DNA from: DATAWZ01 sp036266975
GTDB taxonomy: Bacteria > Actinomycetota > Thermoleophilia > Solirubrobacterales > Solirubrobacteraceae
Assembly (NCBI GenBank): GCA_036266975.1
Contig: DATAWZ010000071.1
Location: forward strand, 1 to 28,983
Direction of reading: 5' to 3'
DNA length: 28,983 nt
Within the stretch, counting starts at the first letter, position 1. Every line of letters begins with the position of its first letter. The position numbers were made by a program, and so were the translations under genes. The notes beneath the pieces are model-generated. The model was not told where the DNA came from. It saw only the letters and a program-made list of their open reading frames with translations, and made no database searches. Shown here in pieces: positions 1-6,999 of the stretch.

Positions 1-49
1 CCTCCTGCAAATCCGCTCCCGCTTCGCGGCTGCAAATCTTCGCCTGGCG

Positions 50-98
50 GCGTCCTCGGGAGCCGAAATAGCGCTGCTATTCCGGCTCCCTGCGTCCT
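50..98. repeat. Inverted repeat flanked by 7-bp direct repeats
   Basis: Two 15-bp arms (58-72 and 76-90) are complementary with one mismatch and are separated by a 3-base loop (GCT). The copies of GCGTCCT at 50-56 and 92-98 sit one base outside each arm. The hairpin lies downstream of the acyl-CoA dehydrogenase gene read on the minus strand, so it could act as a terminator, but no T-run follows it. A repetitive extragenic palindrome or the scar of a small mobile element is also possible. Nothing else in 1-152 looks coding. Confidence 0.55.
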
Positions 99-152
99 GG
101 CCATGCTCGATTTTCGCTCGCGAATCGACGACCGGATCTACAGGAGGCACCA

Positions 153-1367
153 CTAGCTCGCGACCGGGACCTGGTGGCGAAGCTCACGCCGGGCGATCGA
201 GACCTTGTGCACCTCGTCGGGGCCGTCGGCCAGGCGCAGCGCGCGCACGTGGGCGTACATCCACGCGAGCGGGAAGTCGTCGCTGACGCCGCCGGCGCCG
301 TGCACCTGGATCGCGCGGTCGATCACCTTCAGGGCGATGGTCGGCACCCCGACCTTGATCGCGGCGATCTCGGTGCGGGCGAGCTTGTTTCCGACGGTGT
401 CCATCAGCCAGGCGGTCTTGAGCGTGAGCAGCCGCGCCATCTCGATCTCCACGCGCGACTCGGCGATCCAGTCGATCACGTTGCCGCGGGTGGCGAGCGG
501 GGCACCGAACGTGACGCGCTCGGACGCGCGCGCACACATCAGCTCGAGCGCGCGTTCGGCGGCGCCGATGATCCGCATGCAATGGTGGATGCGGCCCGGG
601 CCCAGGCGGGCCTGGGCGATCATGAAGCCGTCGCCTTCCTCGGCGATGAGGTTCTCGGCGGGGACGCGCACGTCCTGGAAGTTCACGACGCCGTGCCCCT
701 CCTGGTCGAGGTAGCCGAACACGTTCAGGTTGCGCTCGACGGTGATCCCGGGCGTGTCGACGGGGACGAGGATCATGCTCTGCTGGCGGTGGGGCGGGCC
801 CTCGGTGTTGGTCTTGCCCATCACGATGAGGATCTTGCAGTGGGGGTGGTAGATGTTCGAGGTCCACCACTTGCGCCCGTTGAGCTCGTACTGGTCGCCG
901 TCGCGGTCGATCCGCATGCGCACGTTGGTGGCGTCCGAGCTGGCCACGTCGGGCTCGGTCATCGCGAACGCCGAGCGGATGTCGCCGTCGAGCAGCGGGG
1001 TCAGCCAGCGCTCCTTCTGCTCGGGGGTGCCGAACAGCGAGAGGACCTCCATGTTGCCGGTGTCCGGCGCCGAGCAGTTGCACGTCTCGGAGGCGAAGTG
1101 GCTGCGGCCGAGGATCTCCGCCAGCGGCGCGTAGTCGGTGTTCGTCAGCCCGGCGCCGTGGCGCGGGTCAGGGTGGAACAGGTTCCACAGGCCACGCGAG
1201 CGCGCCTGCGCCTTGAGCTCCTCCATGACGAGCGGCTGCACGCGCTCGCCGCCCGCCTCGCGGACCTCCTCCTCGTAGCGCGCCTCTGCGGGGTAGACGT
1301 GCTCGTCCATGAACGCCCGCAGGCGCTCGGTGAAGTCCTGGCAGCGTTCGCTGGGCTCGAAGTCCAC
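153..1367 (-). CDS. Acyl-CoA dehydrogenase, ACAD10/11-like
   Basis: A 404-aa FAD-dependent acyl-CoA dehydrogenase that probably oxidises an acyl-CoA at the alpha-beta bond in fatty-acid or hydroxy-acid breakdown in the cytoplasm. The family pattern is clear: N-terminal helical domain (about 1-130), a FAD/substrate loop with FAMTEPDVASSD (134-145) and WWTSN (167-171), and a C-terminal helical domain with QVHGAGG (354-360) and DGPDEVHK (381-388). Asp381 stands where MCAD carries its catalytic Glu; the DGPDEVH motif is typical of the ACAD10/11 branch. The frame stays open upstream to an ATG at 1472, but I chose the GTG at 1367 because AGGAGG lies 6 bases before it and the extension is the remains of another gene. 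The natural substrate cannot be told from sequence. Confidence 0.93.
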   Translation of the reverse strand: MDFEPSERCQDFTERLRAFMDEHVYPAEARYEEEVREAGGERVQPLVMEELKAQARSRGLWNLFHPDPRHGAGLTNTDYAPLAEILGRSHFASETCNCSAPDTGNMEVLSLFGTPEQKERWLTPLLDGDIRSAFAMTEPDVASSDATNVRMRIDRDGDQYELNGRKWWTSNIYHPHCKILIVMGKTNTEGPPHRQQSMILVPVDTPGITVERNLNVFGYLDQEGHGVVNFQDVRVPAENLIAEEGDGFMIAQARLGPGRIHHCMRIIGAAERALELMCARASERVTFGAPLATRGNVIDWIAESRVEIEMARLLTLKTAWLMDTVGNKLARTEIAAIKVGVPTIALKVIDRAIQVHGAGGVSDDFPLAWMYAHVRALRLADGPDEVHKVSIARRELRHQVPVAS

Positions 1368-1373
1368 GGTGTT

Positions 1374-1379
1374 CCTCCT
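1374..1379 (-). promoter_or_regulatory. Ribosome binding site fixing the GTG start at 1367
   Basis: A perfect AGGAGG on the minus strand, 6 bases before the GTG. It shows that the longer in-frame reading from 1472 is not the real protein. Confidence 0.85.
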
Positions 1380-1424
1380 CTGCTCTTCTCGATGGTCGCC
1401 GCGACTGTAACGCCGCCGGTGTTC

Positions 1425-1768
1425 GCGGGCGAGCGCGGCGAACATGAACCATCGGCTGCCCCAGATGGCCATCGGCAGGTACTAGGGCAGAAAGCAGGTC
1501 CCGACGATCGCCAGCGAGCGGCCGATCTCCACTGCGGTGTGACGGCGCTGGTAGAAGGCCGCGACGTGGGCGGGGGGCCAGACGCCGCGGCGGGGTCGTA
1601 GAAGTGGGCGAGGCCCGGGTAGCCGACGCCGAGCGGGACGACGAAGATCGGCCCGCACCACGCGGCGAAGCGCTCGCGGCGTCGGGCGATCGAGACGTCG
1701 ATCTGCATCACCGCCGACGCGACCCGCGCCCACGCATCACCGGCGTCCCGGAGCCGAGGCATCGGCAT
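1425..1768 (-). pseudogene. Remnant of a small membrane protein gene
   Basis: Read on the minus strand, one frame gives a membrane-protein-like N-terminus with RRRERFAAWCGP followed by a hydrophobic helix and GLAHFYDP. The similarity then moves to a second frame (HVAAFYQRRHTAVEIGRSLA) at a run of six G at 1572-1577. That frame meets an amber stop at 1482-1484 and continues without a break as YLPMAIWGSRWFMFAALA until it runs into the RBS of the acyl-CoA dehydrogenase. One frameshift, one stop and a missing C-terminal half suggest a decayed gene. From memory it resembles actinobacterial multi-TM proteins of about 200 aa, but I cannot name the family. The homopolymer shift alone could be a sequencing error; the stop and truncation make decay more likely. 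The original start is unclear. The rest of 1368-1834 shows no other gene. Confidence 0.6.
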
Positions 1769-1819
1769 CGGTCATCGGGTGCACGGCGGGAAATGCATCC
1801 GGACCGCGCGCACGCCTCG

Positions 1820-1825
1820 TAGTAT
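1820..1825 (+). promoter_or_regulatory. Candidate -10 element (TAGTAT), short-leader start
   Basis: TAGTAT fits the TAnnnT pattern of actinobacterial -10 boxes and ends 9 bases before the ATG at 1835. No Shine-Dalgarno sequence precedes that ATG, so the transcript is probably leaderless or nearly so. I see no convincing -35 box. Confidence 0.4.
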
Positions 1826-1834
1826 CCGTCGCAG

Positions 1835-2830
1835 ATGGCACCGCTGTTCGGCTTCGTCCAGTTCGAATTCACCCACGCGCTGGGCCCTCACGCCGGTCGC
1901 TACCTGGTCGCCAACCACGACGTGGTCCTGCATGACGAGGTGAAGCACGGCGCGACCGAGCTCGAGAAGGAGATGCTCGGTTCGCTGACGGCGCGCTCGA
2001 CGCGGTTGCACAACGGCACGCTGGGGGTCAACCGCGACCTCGGGAGCGCCGACGTCCTGGTGATCACGGTGCGCAGCGCCGACCTCGCCCGGCTGCCGCG
2101 GGTGCGGCGCCGGGGCCGCTGGGTGCCGAGCACCGCGGAGCCCGAGGAGGTGTCGGTGCTGCTCGCGACGTTCATCCGCGGCACCGAGCCGGTCTCCGAC
2201 GGTCGCGAGGCCGAGCGCATCCTCGACGAGACGCGCGGCAATCACGAGGCCCAGCGCGAATGGGTGGTCGCCGGGATGTCCGCGCTGAACCGGGCGATCC
2301 GCGCCTACCGCGTCGGCGCGCGCGACCCCTACATCCTCGAGGTCACCCCGCGCGACCCGCGCAAGACCCGGATCGGCTTCGGATCGACCGAGGAGGTCGC
2401 CGACGGCCGCTGGCGCGGTGCGATCGAGCTCCCCCCGCCGGCGGTGAGCTGGTTCCAGCGCGCGCAGCTGCTGCGTCCGTTCCAGACGCTCGCCGAGGTG
2501 CTCACCTGGCGCCAGCCGATCCTTGAGTCCGAGGATCTGATCCTGCGCGCGCTGCTCGACCTCGACACCGGGCGCACTCGGGCCGCCGCACAGCAGGTGC
2601 GCGCGGCGCTGGCCCTGCTCGGCCCCGAGCTGGCCGAGCACGACGCGGCGCCCGGGCGCGGCGTCGACCTGGACTCGATCCCGGCGCGGCTGGCCGCGGC
2701 CGAGTCGCTGGCCGAGACGGCGCTCGAGCGTCCACTGGAGGACTCCGAGGTCGCCCAGCTCGAGCAGCTCATCCGCTCGGTGGCCACGCTGCTCGAGGCG
2801 TGGCGCTACGACGACAGCGAGCCGACGTAG
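1835..2830 (+). CDS. Conserved-looking protein of unknown function, 331 aa
   Basis: I do not recognise this protein. It is soluble, with no signal peptide or transmembrane helix. The N-terminal part (about 1-120) looks beta-rich, beginning FGFVQFEF and containing YLVANHDVVLHDEV. A middle segment carries WVVAGMSALNRAIRAYR and PYILEVTPRDPRKTRIGFG, where the run of basic residues could contact nucleotides or RNA. The C-terminal 100 residues are Ala/Leu/Glu-rich helices (QQVRAALALLGPELAEHD). The composition is that of a genuine high-GC gene and the reading frame is the only plausible one. It is convergent with the LuxR pair (8 bases between stops) and divergent from the pseudogene, so its context gives no role. 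The start is the ATG with a -10-like box just before it. Confidence 0.7.
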   Translation: MAPLFGFVQFEFTHALGPHAGRYLVANHDVVLHDEVKHGATELEKEMLGSLTARSTRLHNGTLGVNRDLGSADVLVITVRSADLARLPRVRRRGRWVPSTAEPEEVSVLLATFIRGTEPVSDGREAERILDETRGNHEAQREWVVAGMSALNRAIRAYRVGARDPYILEVTPRDPRKTRIGFGSTEEVADGRWRGAIELPPPAVSWFQRAQLLRPFQTLAEVLTWRQPILESEDLILRALLDLDTGRTRAAAQQVRAALALLGPELAEHDAAPGRGVDLDSIPARLAAAESLAETALERPLEDSEVAQLEQLIRSVATLLEAWRYDDSEPT

Positions 2831-2837
2831 CGCGCGC

Positions 2838-4043
2838 TCAGCGGAGGGTCGAGCCGCCGAGGTAGCTGGCGATCGCCTGCGATCGGTTGGCCGCGCCGAG
2901 CTTGCGCAGGATGTGCTTGACGTGCGACTTGACCGTCCCCTCGGTGATCACGAGTTGCTCGGCGATCGCGCCGTTGGTTGCGCCCGAGGCGATCAGGGAG
3001 AGCACCTCGCGCTCGCGGGCGGTGAGCTCGTCCAGGCGGCCGTCCAGCGGCGCGAGCGCGCTGCCGATCGTGTGGGCGACCACCGACTGGGTGTCGGGGT
3101 GGCGCGAGAGCTCGACCTCGGCGTTGCAGAAGTCGTCCATGATGTCGGCGGCCTGCCCCATCGCGCGCCGGACCTCCCCGCGCTGGCTGCGCAGCCGCTC
3201 GAGCAGCAGCGTTCGCTCGTAGATCTGCGCGAACCCCTCGGCGAATATCCACAGCATGTCGCGGTCGGTCGTGTCCACGCGTCGCGGCAGCGGATAGTGG
3301 TCGGCGTGGAAGATGCCCACAACTTTCCCCCCTGCGGGGATGATCGGGGCAATGACATAGCCCGGTGAGGCGCCGTCGACGACGATGCGGTGCGCGAGCG
3401 GGTTGCTTGCGGGGTCGCTGACGAGCTCCGGGCGCCCCTCGGCCAAGGCGTGCGCCTCGATGCCCATCTGGGCGAGCGGGATCTCGCTCTCGGGGTTGTC
3501 GAACCACTCCTCCATCCAGTCCTCCCAGCCGTTGGGATGGGTGAAGTGGACCTTCCAGAACTTGCAGCGGCCGTCCTCGATGCGCGCGAGCGTGGCGCGC
3601 TCGAACCCGCAGCTCCGAATCAGCTCCGGGCACACCCGGTCGACGAGGTCGGCGGTGTTGTCGATTGCGCGTAGGCGCGCGAGCCCGGCCTCGCAGCCGG
3701 CCAGCCGCTGGCCCTGCCGGGTCAGCTCGTGGCTGTAGAGGTCATCGACGAGCGCCTGGAGGTCGGCGACCAGCGCGCACAGCTCGGCTACCCCACGGGG
3801 CCCCGCACCGTTTCGCTCCTGGAGCCGCTCGACCGCGGCCCAGGTCAGCGTGCTGACGAGCTCGATCGCCCCGGGCGGATGCAGGTTCTCCTCCGAGGCG
3901 ATGTCGACGTCGGCGCCGAGCAGGGAGCGGGAGCGCTCGACCGCCTGGGCGACGCGGACGACCAGTTCGCCCTCGCGCCGGCGCCAGCGCGCGCCGCGCA
4001 CCGGATCCGGGAAGGCCCGGGGGGGAAGGGCGGCGACGCTCAC
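2838..4043 (-). CDS. GAF-LuxR transcriptional regulator (second of tandem pair)
   Basis: A 401-aa DNA-binding regulator. Residues about 128-285 form a GAF-like sensory domain (ADLVDRVCPELIRSCGFERA to WIFAEGFAQIYER). A helical linker (about 275-315) follows, and then a LuxR/FixJ-type helix-turn-helix (338-395) with LTAREREVLSLIASGATN, IAEQLVITEGTVKSHVKHIL and KLGAANRSQA. There is no receiver domain, so it should sense a ligand or partner rather than a phosphoryl signal. The start is GTG at 4043, which overlaps the stop of the upstream paralogue by four bases (GTGA), implying one transcript and translational coupling. The ligand is unknown. Its target may be the divergent mce operon and itself; that is inference from position. 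Confidence 0.88.
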   Translation of the reverse strand: MSVAALPPRAFPDPVRGARWRRREGELVVRVAQAVERSRSLLGADVDIASEENLHPPGAIELVSTLTWAAVERLQERNGAGPRGVAELCALVADLQALVDDLYSHELTRQGQRLAGCEAGLARLRAIDNTADLVDRVCPELIRSCGFERATLARIEDGRCKFWKVHFTHPNGWEDWMEEWFDNPESEIPLAQMGIEAHALAEGRPELVSDPASNPLAHRIVVDGASPGYVIAPIIPAGGKVVGIFHADHYPLPRRVDTTDRDMLWIFAEGFAQIYERTLLLERLRSQRGEVRRAMGQAADIMDDFCNAEVELSRHPDTQSVVAHTIGSALAPLDGRLDELTAREREVLSLIASGATNGAIAEQLVITEGTVKSHVKHILRKLGAANRSQAIASYLGGSTLR

Positions 4044-5203
4044 GACGCTTGCGGGTCGTTGCGCAGCTGCAGGCACAGCGAGATCGCCTCGGCGCGATTG
4101 GAGGCGCGCAGCTTGCGCAGGATGTGCTTGACGTGGGACTTGACCGTGCCCTCGGCGATCACCAGGCGCTCGGCGATCTGGCCGTTGGTGGCGCCTTCGA
4201 CCATCAGCGCGAGCACGTCGCGCTCGCGCGTGGTGAACAGCGCGGTCAGGCGCGTCTCGCGAGCGGTGTTGAACATACGCCCGGCGGTCTCGCTCACCGC
4301 CGCGGCCTCGCGCTCCTGGCGGTGCAGGCGCACCTCGGCGGCGCACAGCTCGTCGAGCAGCGTGCCCGTGGCGTCGAACGTCTCGCGGACCCGATCGCGC
4401 TGGGCCCGCAGCCGGTCGAGCAGCACCGCGCGCTCGTAGATCAGGCCGAAGCCCTCGGCGAACGTGAAGATGTTGTCGCGGTCGGCGGTCGTCAGCGGCC
4501 GGCGCTCGCCCTGGATGTCGCCGTGCAGCAGGCCGATCACGCGCCCGGTGGGCATGATCGGAGCCGCCACATAGGCGCGCGAGGCGGCCTCGCGCATCAG
4601 CGGGTGGAACACGCGTGGGTCGCTCATGGGCTCGCGCACGAGCGCGGGCGCCTTGCGCCGCACCAGCTCGGTCTCCAGCAGGGCGCTGCTGAGCGGGATG
4701 GCCAGCCCGTCCAGGTAGCTGCGCAGCGACTCGAGCTCCTCGCCGTCCTGTCGCTCGGCCACGTAGAGCTGCTGCGGCAGCCAGGTCGAGCCGTGCACGC
4801 GCGAGATCAGCCCGCGATCGAAGTCGCAGCTCTCGCACAGCTCCTTGGGGGCGGCGTCGATGAGCTCGGTGGCCGAGTCCAGCATCCGCAGCCGGCCCAG
4901 CGCCTGCTGGATCCGCGTCAACGTCGCGAAGCGCTCGGCGATGACCTCCTCGCGGAGCTCGTGGCGCACCTCGGTCATCTCGATGAGGCGCGCGCACAGG
5001 TCGGCCGCCACATCGGGGTCCCGCGGGGCATGGTCGGTCAGGCTCGCGCGCAGCTCGCCCGCCTGGTCGTACAGCTCGGCGATCGCCTCGGCGATGTCGG
5101 CGCCCCCGCTCGTCGACGCTCGCAGCAGCTGTTCCTTCAGCGCACGACTCCAGAGCCGCGGGTCCGGACGAGGGCCGGCCAACGGTGATGCATACGGCTC
5201 CAT
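4040..5203 (-). CDS. GAF-LuxR transcriptional regulator (first of tandem pair)
   Basis: A 387-aa paralogue of the downstream regulator with the same order: helical N-terminus (about 36-105), GAF-like domain (about 108-262, containing YVAAPIMPTGRVIGLLHGD), helical linker (about 260-300), and LuxR-type HTH (322-378) with TTRERDVLALMVEGATNGQI and GTVKSHVKHILRKL. The two share near-identical blocks such as AEGF..IYER, DRDN/DRDM and the recognition helix, so they arose by tandem duplication. I chose the ATG at 5203, which has GGAGAG immediately before it and TAACAT as a possible -10 box (5217-5222). A longer reading from 5284 has no RBS. It heads the leftward operon and faces the mce operon across a 374-base control region. 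Confidence 0.88.
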   Translation of the reverse strand: MEPYASPLAGPRPDPRLWSRALKEQLLRASTSGGADIAEAIAELYDQAGELRASLTDHAPRDPDVAADLCARLIEMTEVRHELREEVIAERFATLTRIQQALGRLRMLDSATELIDAAPKELCESCDFDRGLISRVHGSTWLPQQLYVAERQDGEELESLRSYLDGLAIPLSSALLETELVRRKAPALVREPMSDPRVFHPLMREAASRAYVAAPIMPTGRVIGLLHGDIQGERRPLTTADRDNIFTFAEGFGLIYERAVLLDRLRAQRDRVRETFDATGTLLDELCAAEVRLHRQEREAAAVSETAGRMFNTARETRLTALFTTRERDVLALMVEGATNGQIAERLVIAEGTVKSHVKHILRKLRASNRAEAISLCLQLRNDPQAS

Positions 5204-5224
5204 CTCTCCGTGCAGGATGTTAGT

Positions 5225-5240
5225 GCACGACGGCACGTGC
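5225..5240. promoter_or_regulatory. Candidate operator, GCACG-N6-CGTGC
   Basis: A 5-bp inverted repeat with a 6-base spacer lies just upstream of the putative -10 box of the LuxR operon. Dyads of this size suit LuxR-type dimers, so autoregulation is possible. The arms are short and chance is not excluded. Confidence 0.22.
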
Positions 5241-5354
5241 GGCGGCAGGCCCTTCCCGCGCGCGCGAGGGCTCGCAGGCCGCAAACACGGCGATCCGGTC
5301 GCCTGGGGGGGTCGTTTCTATCGGAAGGGGTAGGCATTCGTCCCCCAGTAGGGA

Positions 5355-5383
5355 TTACCCCGGCTTGAGGGGGGCCTTATATT
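5355..5383 (+). promoter_or_regulatory. Candidate promoter of the mce operon
   Basis: TATATT at 5378-5383 matches the -10 consensus at five of six positions. It is preceded by a 17-base spacer and a weak -35 box TTACCC (5355-5360). The AT-rich patch stands out in the surrounding GC-rich DNA. Transcription would start near 5390. An inverted GGGGTA (5327-5332) / TACCCC (5356-5361) pair overlaps the -35 box and could be a binding site. The rest of 5241-5354 shows nothing recognisable. Confidence 0.4.
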
Positions 5384-5390
5384 TCCGCTG

Positions 5391-5410
5391 CCCGCAGGAC
5401 TCCCTGCGGG
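5391..5410 (+). promoter_or_regulatory. Hairpin at the 5' end of the mce leader
   Basis: CCCGCAGG and CCTGCGGG form a perfect 8-bp stem with a 4-base loop (ACTC). No T-run follows, so it is unlikely to be an intrinsic terminator. If the promoter at 5355-5383 is right, the hairpin begins within a base or two of the transcript's 5' end and could stabilise the mRNA or shape translation of the small ORF at 5433. Confidence 0.4.
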
Positions 5411-5432
5411 CTTGGCAAGGGAAAAGGGAGAG

Positions 5433-5537
5433 ATGGTCGCCATCGTGGATGAGCACGGCTCTGGTCGTCGTACGCGCTCTGCGCGCGCCGGCTTTGCACG
5501 GCGCATCCGCCGGTCGTCCACTGATCGACAGCGATGA
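5433..5537 (+). CDS. Putative 34-aa leader peptide, Arg-rich
   Basis: A short ORF that begins with ATG two bases after a good Shine-Dalgarno (GGGAG) and encodes MVAIVDEHGSG followed by a tail with 11 arginines. Its TGA stop overlaps the ATG of the next small ORF (ATGA at 5534-5537), the same coupling used at every junction of the mce operon. It has no hydrophobic segment and I do not recognise it. It may be a real small protein, a leader peptide that passes ribosomes to the mce genes, or the leftover end of a lost upstream gene such as a permease. Confidence 0.4.
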   Translation: MVAIVDEHGSGRRTRSARAGFARRIRRSSTDRQR

Positions 5538-5581
5538 GCGGTGAGGGAACACTGCGCATGCGGGCGGTGACGCGCTCGTGA
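5534..5581 (+). CDS. Putative 15-aa coupling ORF before the first mce gene
   Basis: ATG at 5534 opens a 15-codon frame (MSGEGTLRMRAVTRS) whose TGA overlaps the GTG start of the first mce gene (GTGA, 5578-5581). Together with the 34-aa ORF it makes an unbroken chain of 4-bp overlaps into the operon. It is far too short for a folded protein, so the plausible role is re-initiation of translation. Chance cannot be excluded. Confidence 0.28.
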   Translation: MSGEGTLRMRAVTRS

Positions 5582-6999
5582 GCAACCGCGGCGTCCGCCT
5601 GTGGAGGACCGTCATCGGCAACCCGCTGGCGATCGTGCTCGTCGTCTTCCTGGTCGGCTTGGGCATCTGGGCCCTGTCCACGCGCACGCAGCCGCATCAC
5701 GTCTATGCGTCGATCGAGAACTCCTTCGGCCTGACGCCGGGCCTGGACGTGAAGATCAACGGGCTGGACGCCGGCAAGATCGCCAAGGTGCAGTACCAGA
5801 ACGGCGAGGCGCTCGTGAAGTTCGGCGTCTACAGCAAGTACTGGCCGCTGCACGCCGGCACGACGATCGTCACGCGCTGGGGCACCTCGATCGGCGACGG
5901 CACGCGTTACATCCAGGTCGATCCCGGCCCGACCAGCGCCCCGACGATCCCCGACGGAGGCATCATCGGCACGCAGTACACGACGCCGGCGGTCAACCTG
6001 GACGAGATCGAGAACGTCTTCAACGGCCCCACGCGCAACGACGTGGCGGGGCTGACCCAGAACCTGTCCACCTCCCTGCAGGGGCATACCGGCCAGCTCA
6101 ACGCCGGCATCGGCGCGACCGCGCCGGCGCTCACCGCGGCCCAGGGCCTGTTCAACGACATCGACGCCGACAAGGCCGGTCTGAAGTCGCTGATCACCAA
6201 CGCCAACACGCTCACGCGGATCATCGCGCAGCGCTCGACCGCGGTCAGCGACCTGGTCACGGTCGCCGCCAAGACGCTGAACACCTTCGCCACCAACACG
6301 CGCGGCGTGCAGGGCTCGATCCAGAACCTGCCCGCGACGCTGGTCGACGCCCGCGGCACGCTCAGCCAGCTCGATACGAGCGTCGGCTACCTGCGCACGC
6401 TCGTGACCGCGCTCGCGCCGGGCGCCGCCAAGCTTCCCGGGCTCGCGAAGCCCGCGACCGCGGCGATCCACGACCTTCAGCTCGCGCTGCCGTCGACCAC
6501 TTCGATGGTCCGGACGGTCACCAACGCCGCGCCGTCGCTGACCAACCTGCTCAACATCGGCTCGCCGTTCATCAAGACCACCGGCACCGACGTGAGCAAC
6601 CTGACACCGATGTTCGCGTGCATGCGTCCGTACACCCCCGAGCTCGGCTCCGCGCTGGTCGGCCTGGACGGCTGGGTGCAGGACTACTCGCTGAGCCCGC
6701 CGAACGAGGGTGGCCTGCCCGGGTATCCCACGATCTACCCGCAGTCGCAGACCAACGGCTTGGCTCGCGTCCACACCCTGGCGGCCATGCCCGAGGTCGG
6801 CACGAACTCGCTGAATGCGCTGCTCCCGAACGTCGTCACGCCGTCGCTGTACTCGACGCTGAGCTTCGAGAAGTACGCCTTCCCGCGCCCGCCGGGCCTG
6901 GATGAGGGTCAGCCCTGGTATCAGCCGAACTGCGGCATCACCGCCGCCGGCATCAACCCGGCTGTCGCCCCGACCGGAGACTTCGGAGACGGCAAGTGA
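5578..6999 (+). CDS. MCE/MlaD family protein 1
   Basis: A 473-aa membrane-anchored MCE protein. A short cytoplasmic N-terminus leads to one transmembrane helix (about 15-33, NPLAIVLVVFLVGLGIWAL) and the MCE/MlaD beta-barrel domain (about 39-117, with GLTPGLDVKINGLDAGKIAK and YIQVDPG). A long alpha-helical region (about 140-370) follows, then a tail with cysteines in FACMRPYTPELGS and PNCGITAAG. MCE domains assemble into hexameric rings that carry lipids between membrane and envelope; six different proteins per operon imply a hetero-hexamer with the long helices forming a tube. The start is GTG at 5578, in GTGA overlap with a small upstream ORF; no strong RBS is seen. It is the first of six MCE genes in one transcript. 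Confidence 0.93.
   Translation: MSNRGVRLWRTVIGNPLAIVLVVFLVGLGIWALSTRTQPHHVYASIENSFGLTPGLDVKINGLDAGKIAKVQYQNGEALVKFGVYSKYWPLHAGTTIVTRWGTSIGDGTRYIQVDPGPTSAPTIPDGGIIGTQYTTPAVNLDEIENVFNGPTRNDVAGLTQNLSTSLQGHTGQLNAGIGATAPALTAAQGLFNDIDADKAGLKSLITNANTLTRIIAQRSTAVSDLVTVAAKTLNTFATNTRGVQGSIQNLPATLVDARGTLSQLDTSVGYLRTLVTALAPGAAKLPGLAKPATAAIHDLQLALPSTTSMVRTVTNAAPSLTNLLNIGSPFIKTTGTDVSNLTPMFACMRPYTPELGSALVGLDGWVQDYSLSPPNEGGLPGYPTIYPQSQTNGLARVHTLAAMPEVGTNSLNALLPNVVTPSLYSTLSFEKYAFPRPPGLDEGQPWYQPNCGITAAGINPAVAPTGDFGDGK

Noticed and set aside
153..1472. A 439-aa version of the first acyl-CoA dehydrogenase
   Set aside because: The extra 35 residues come from a decayed membrane-protein gene, and a perfect RBS lies right before the GTG at 1367.
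2838..4997. A 719-aa reading of the second LuxR regulator extending far upstream
   Set aside because: The first 318 residues are an out-of-frame shadow of the first regulator; the GTG at 4043 in a GTGA overlap is the natural start.
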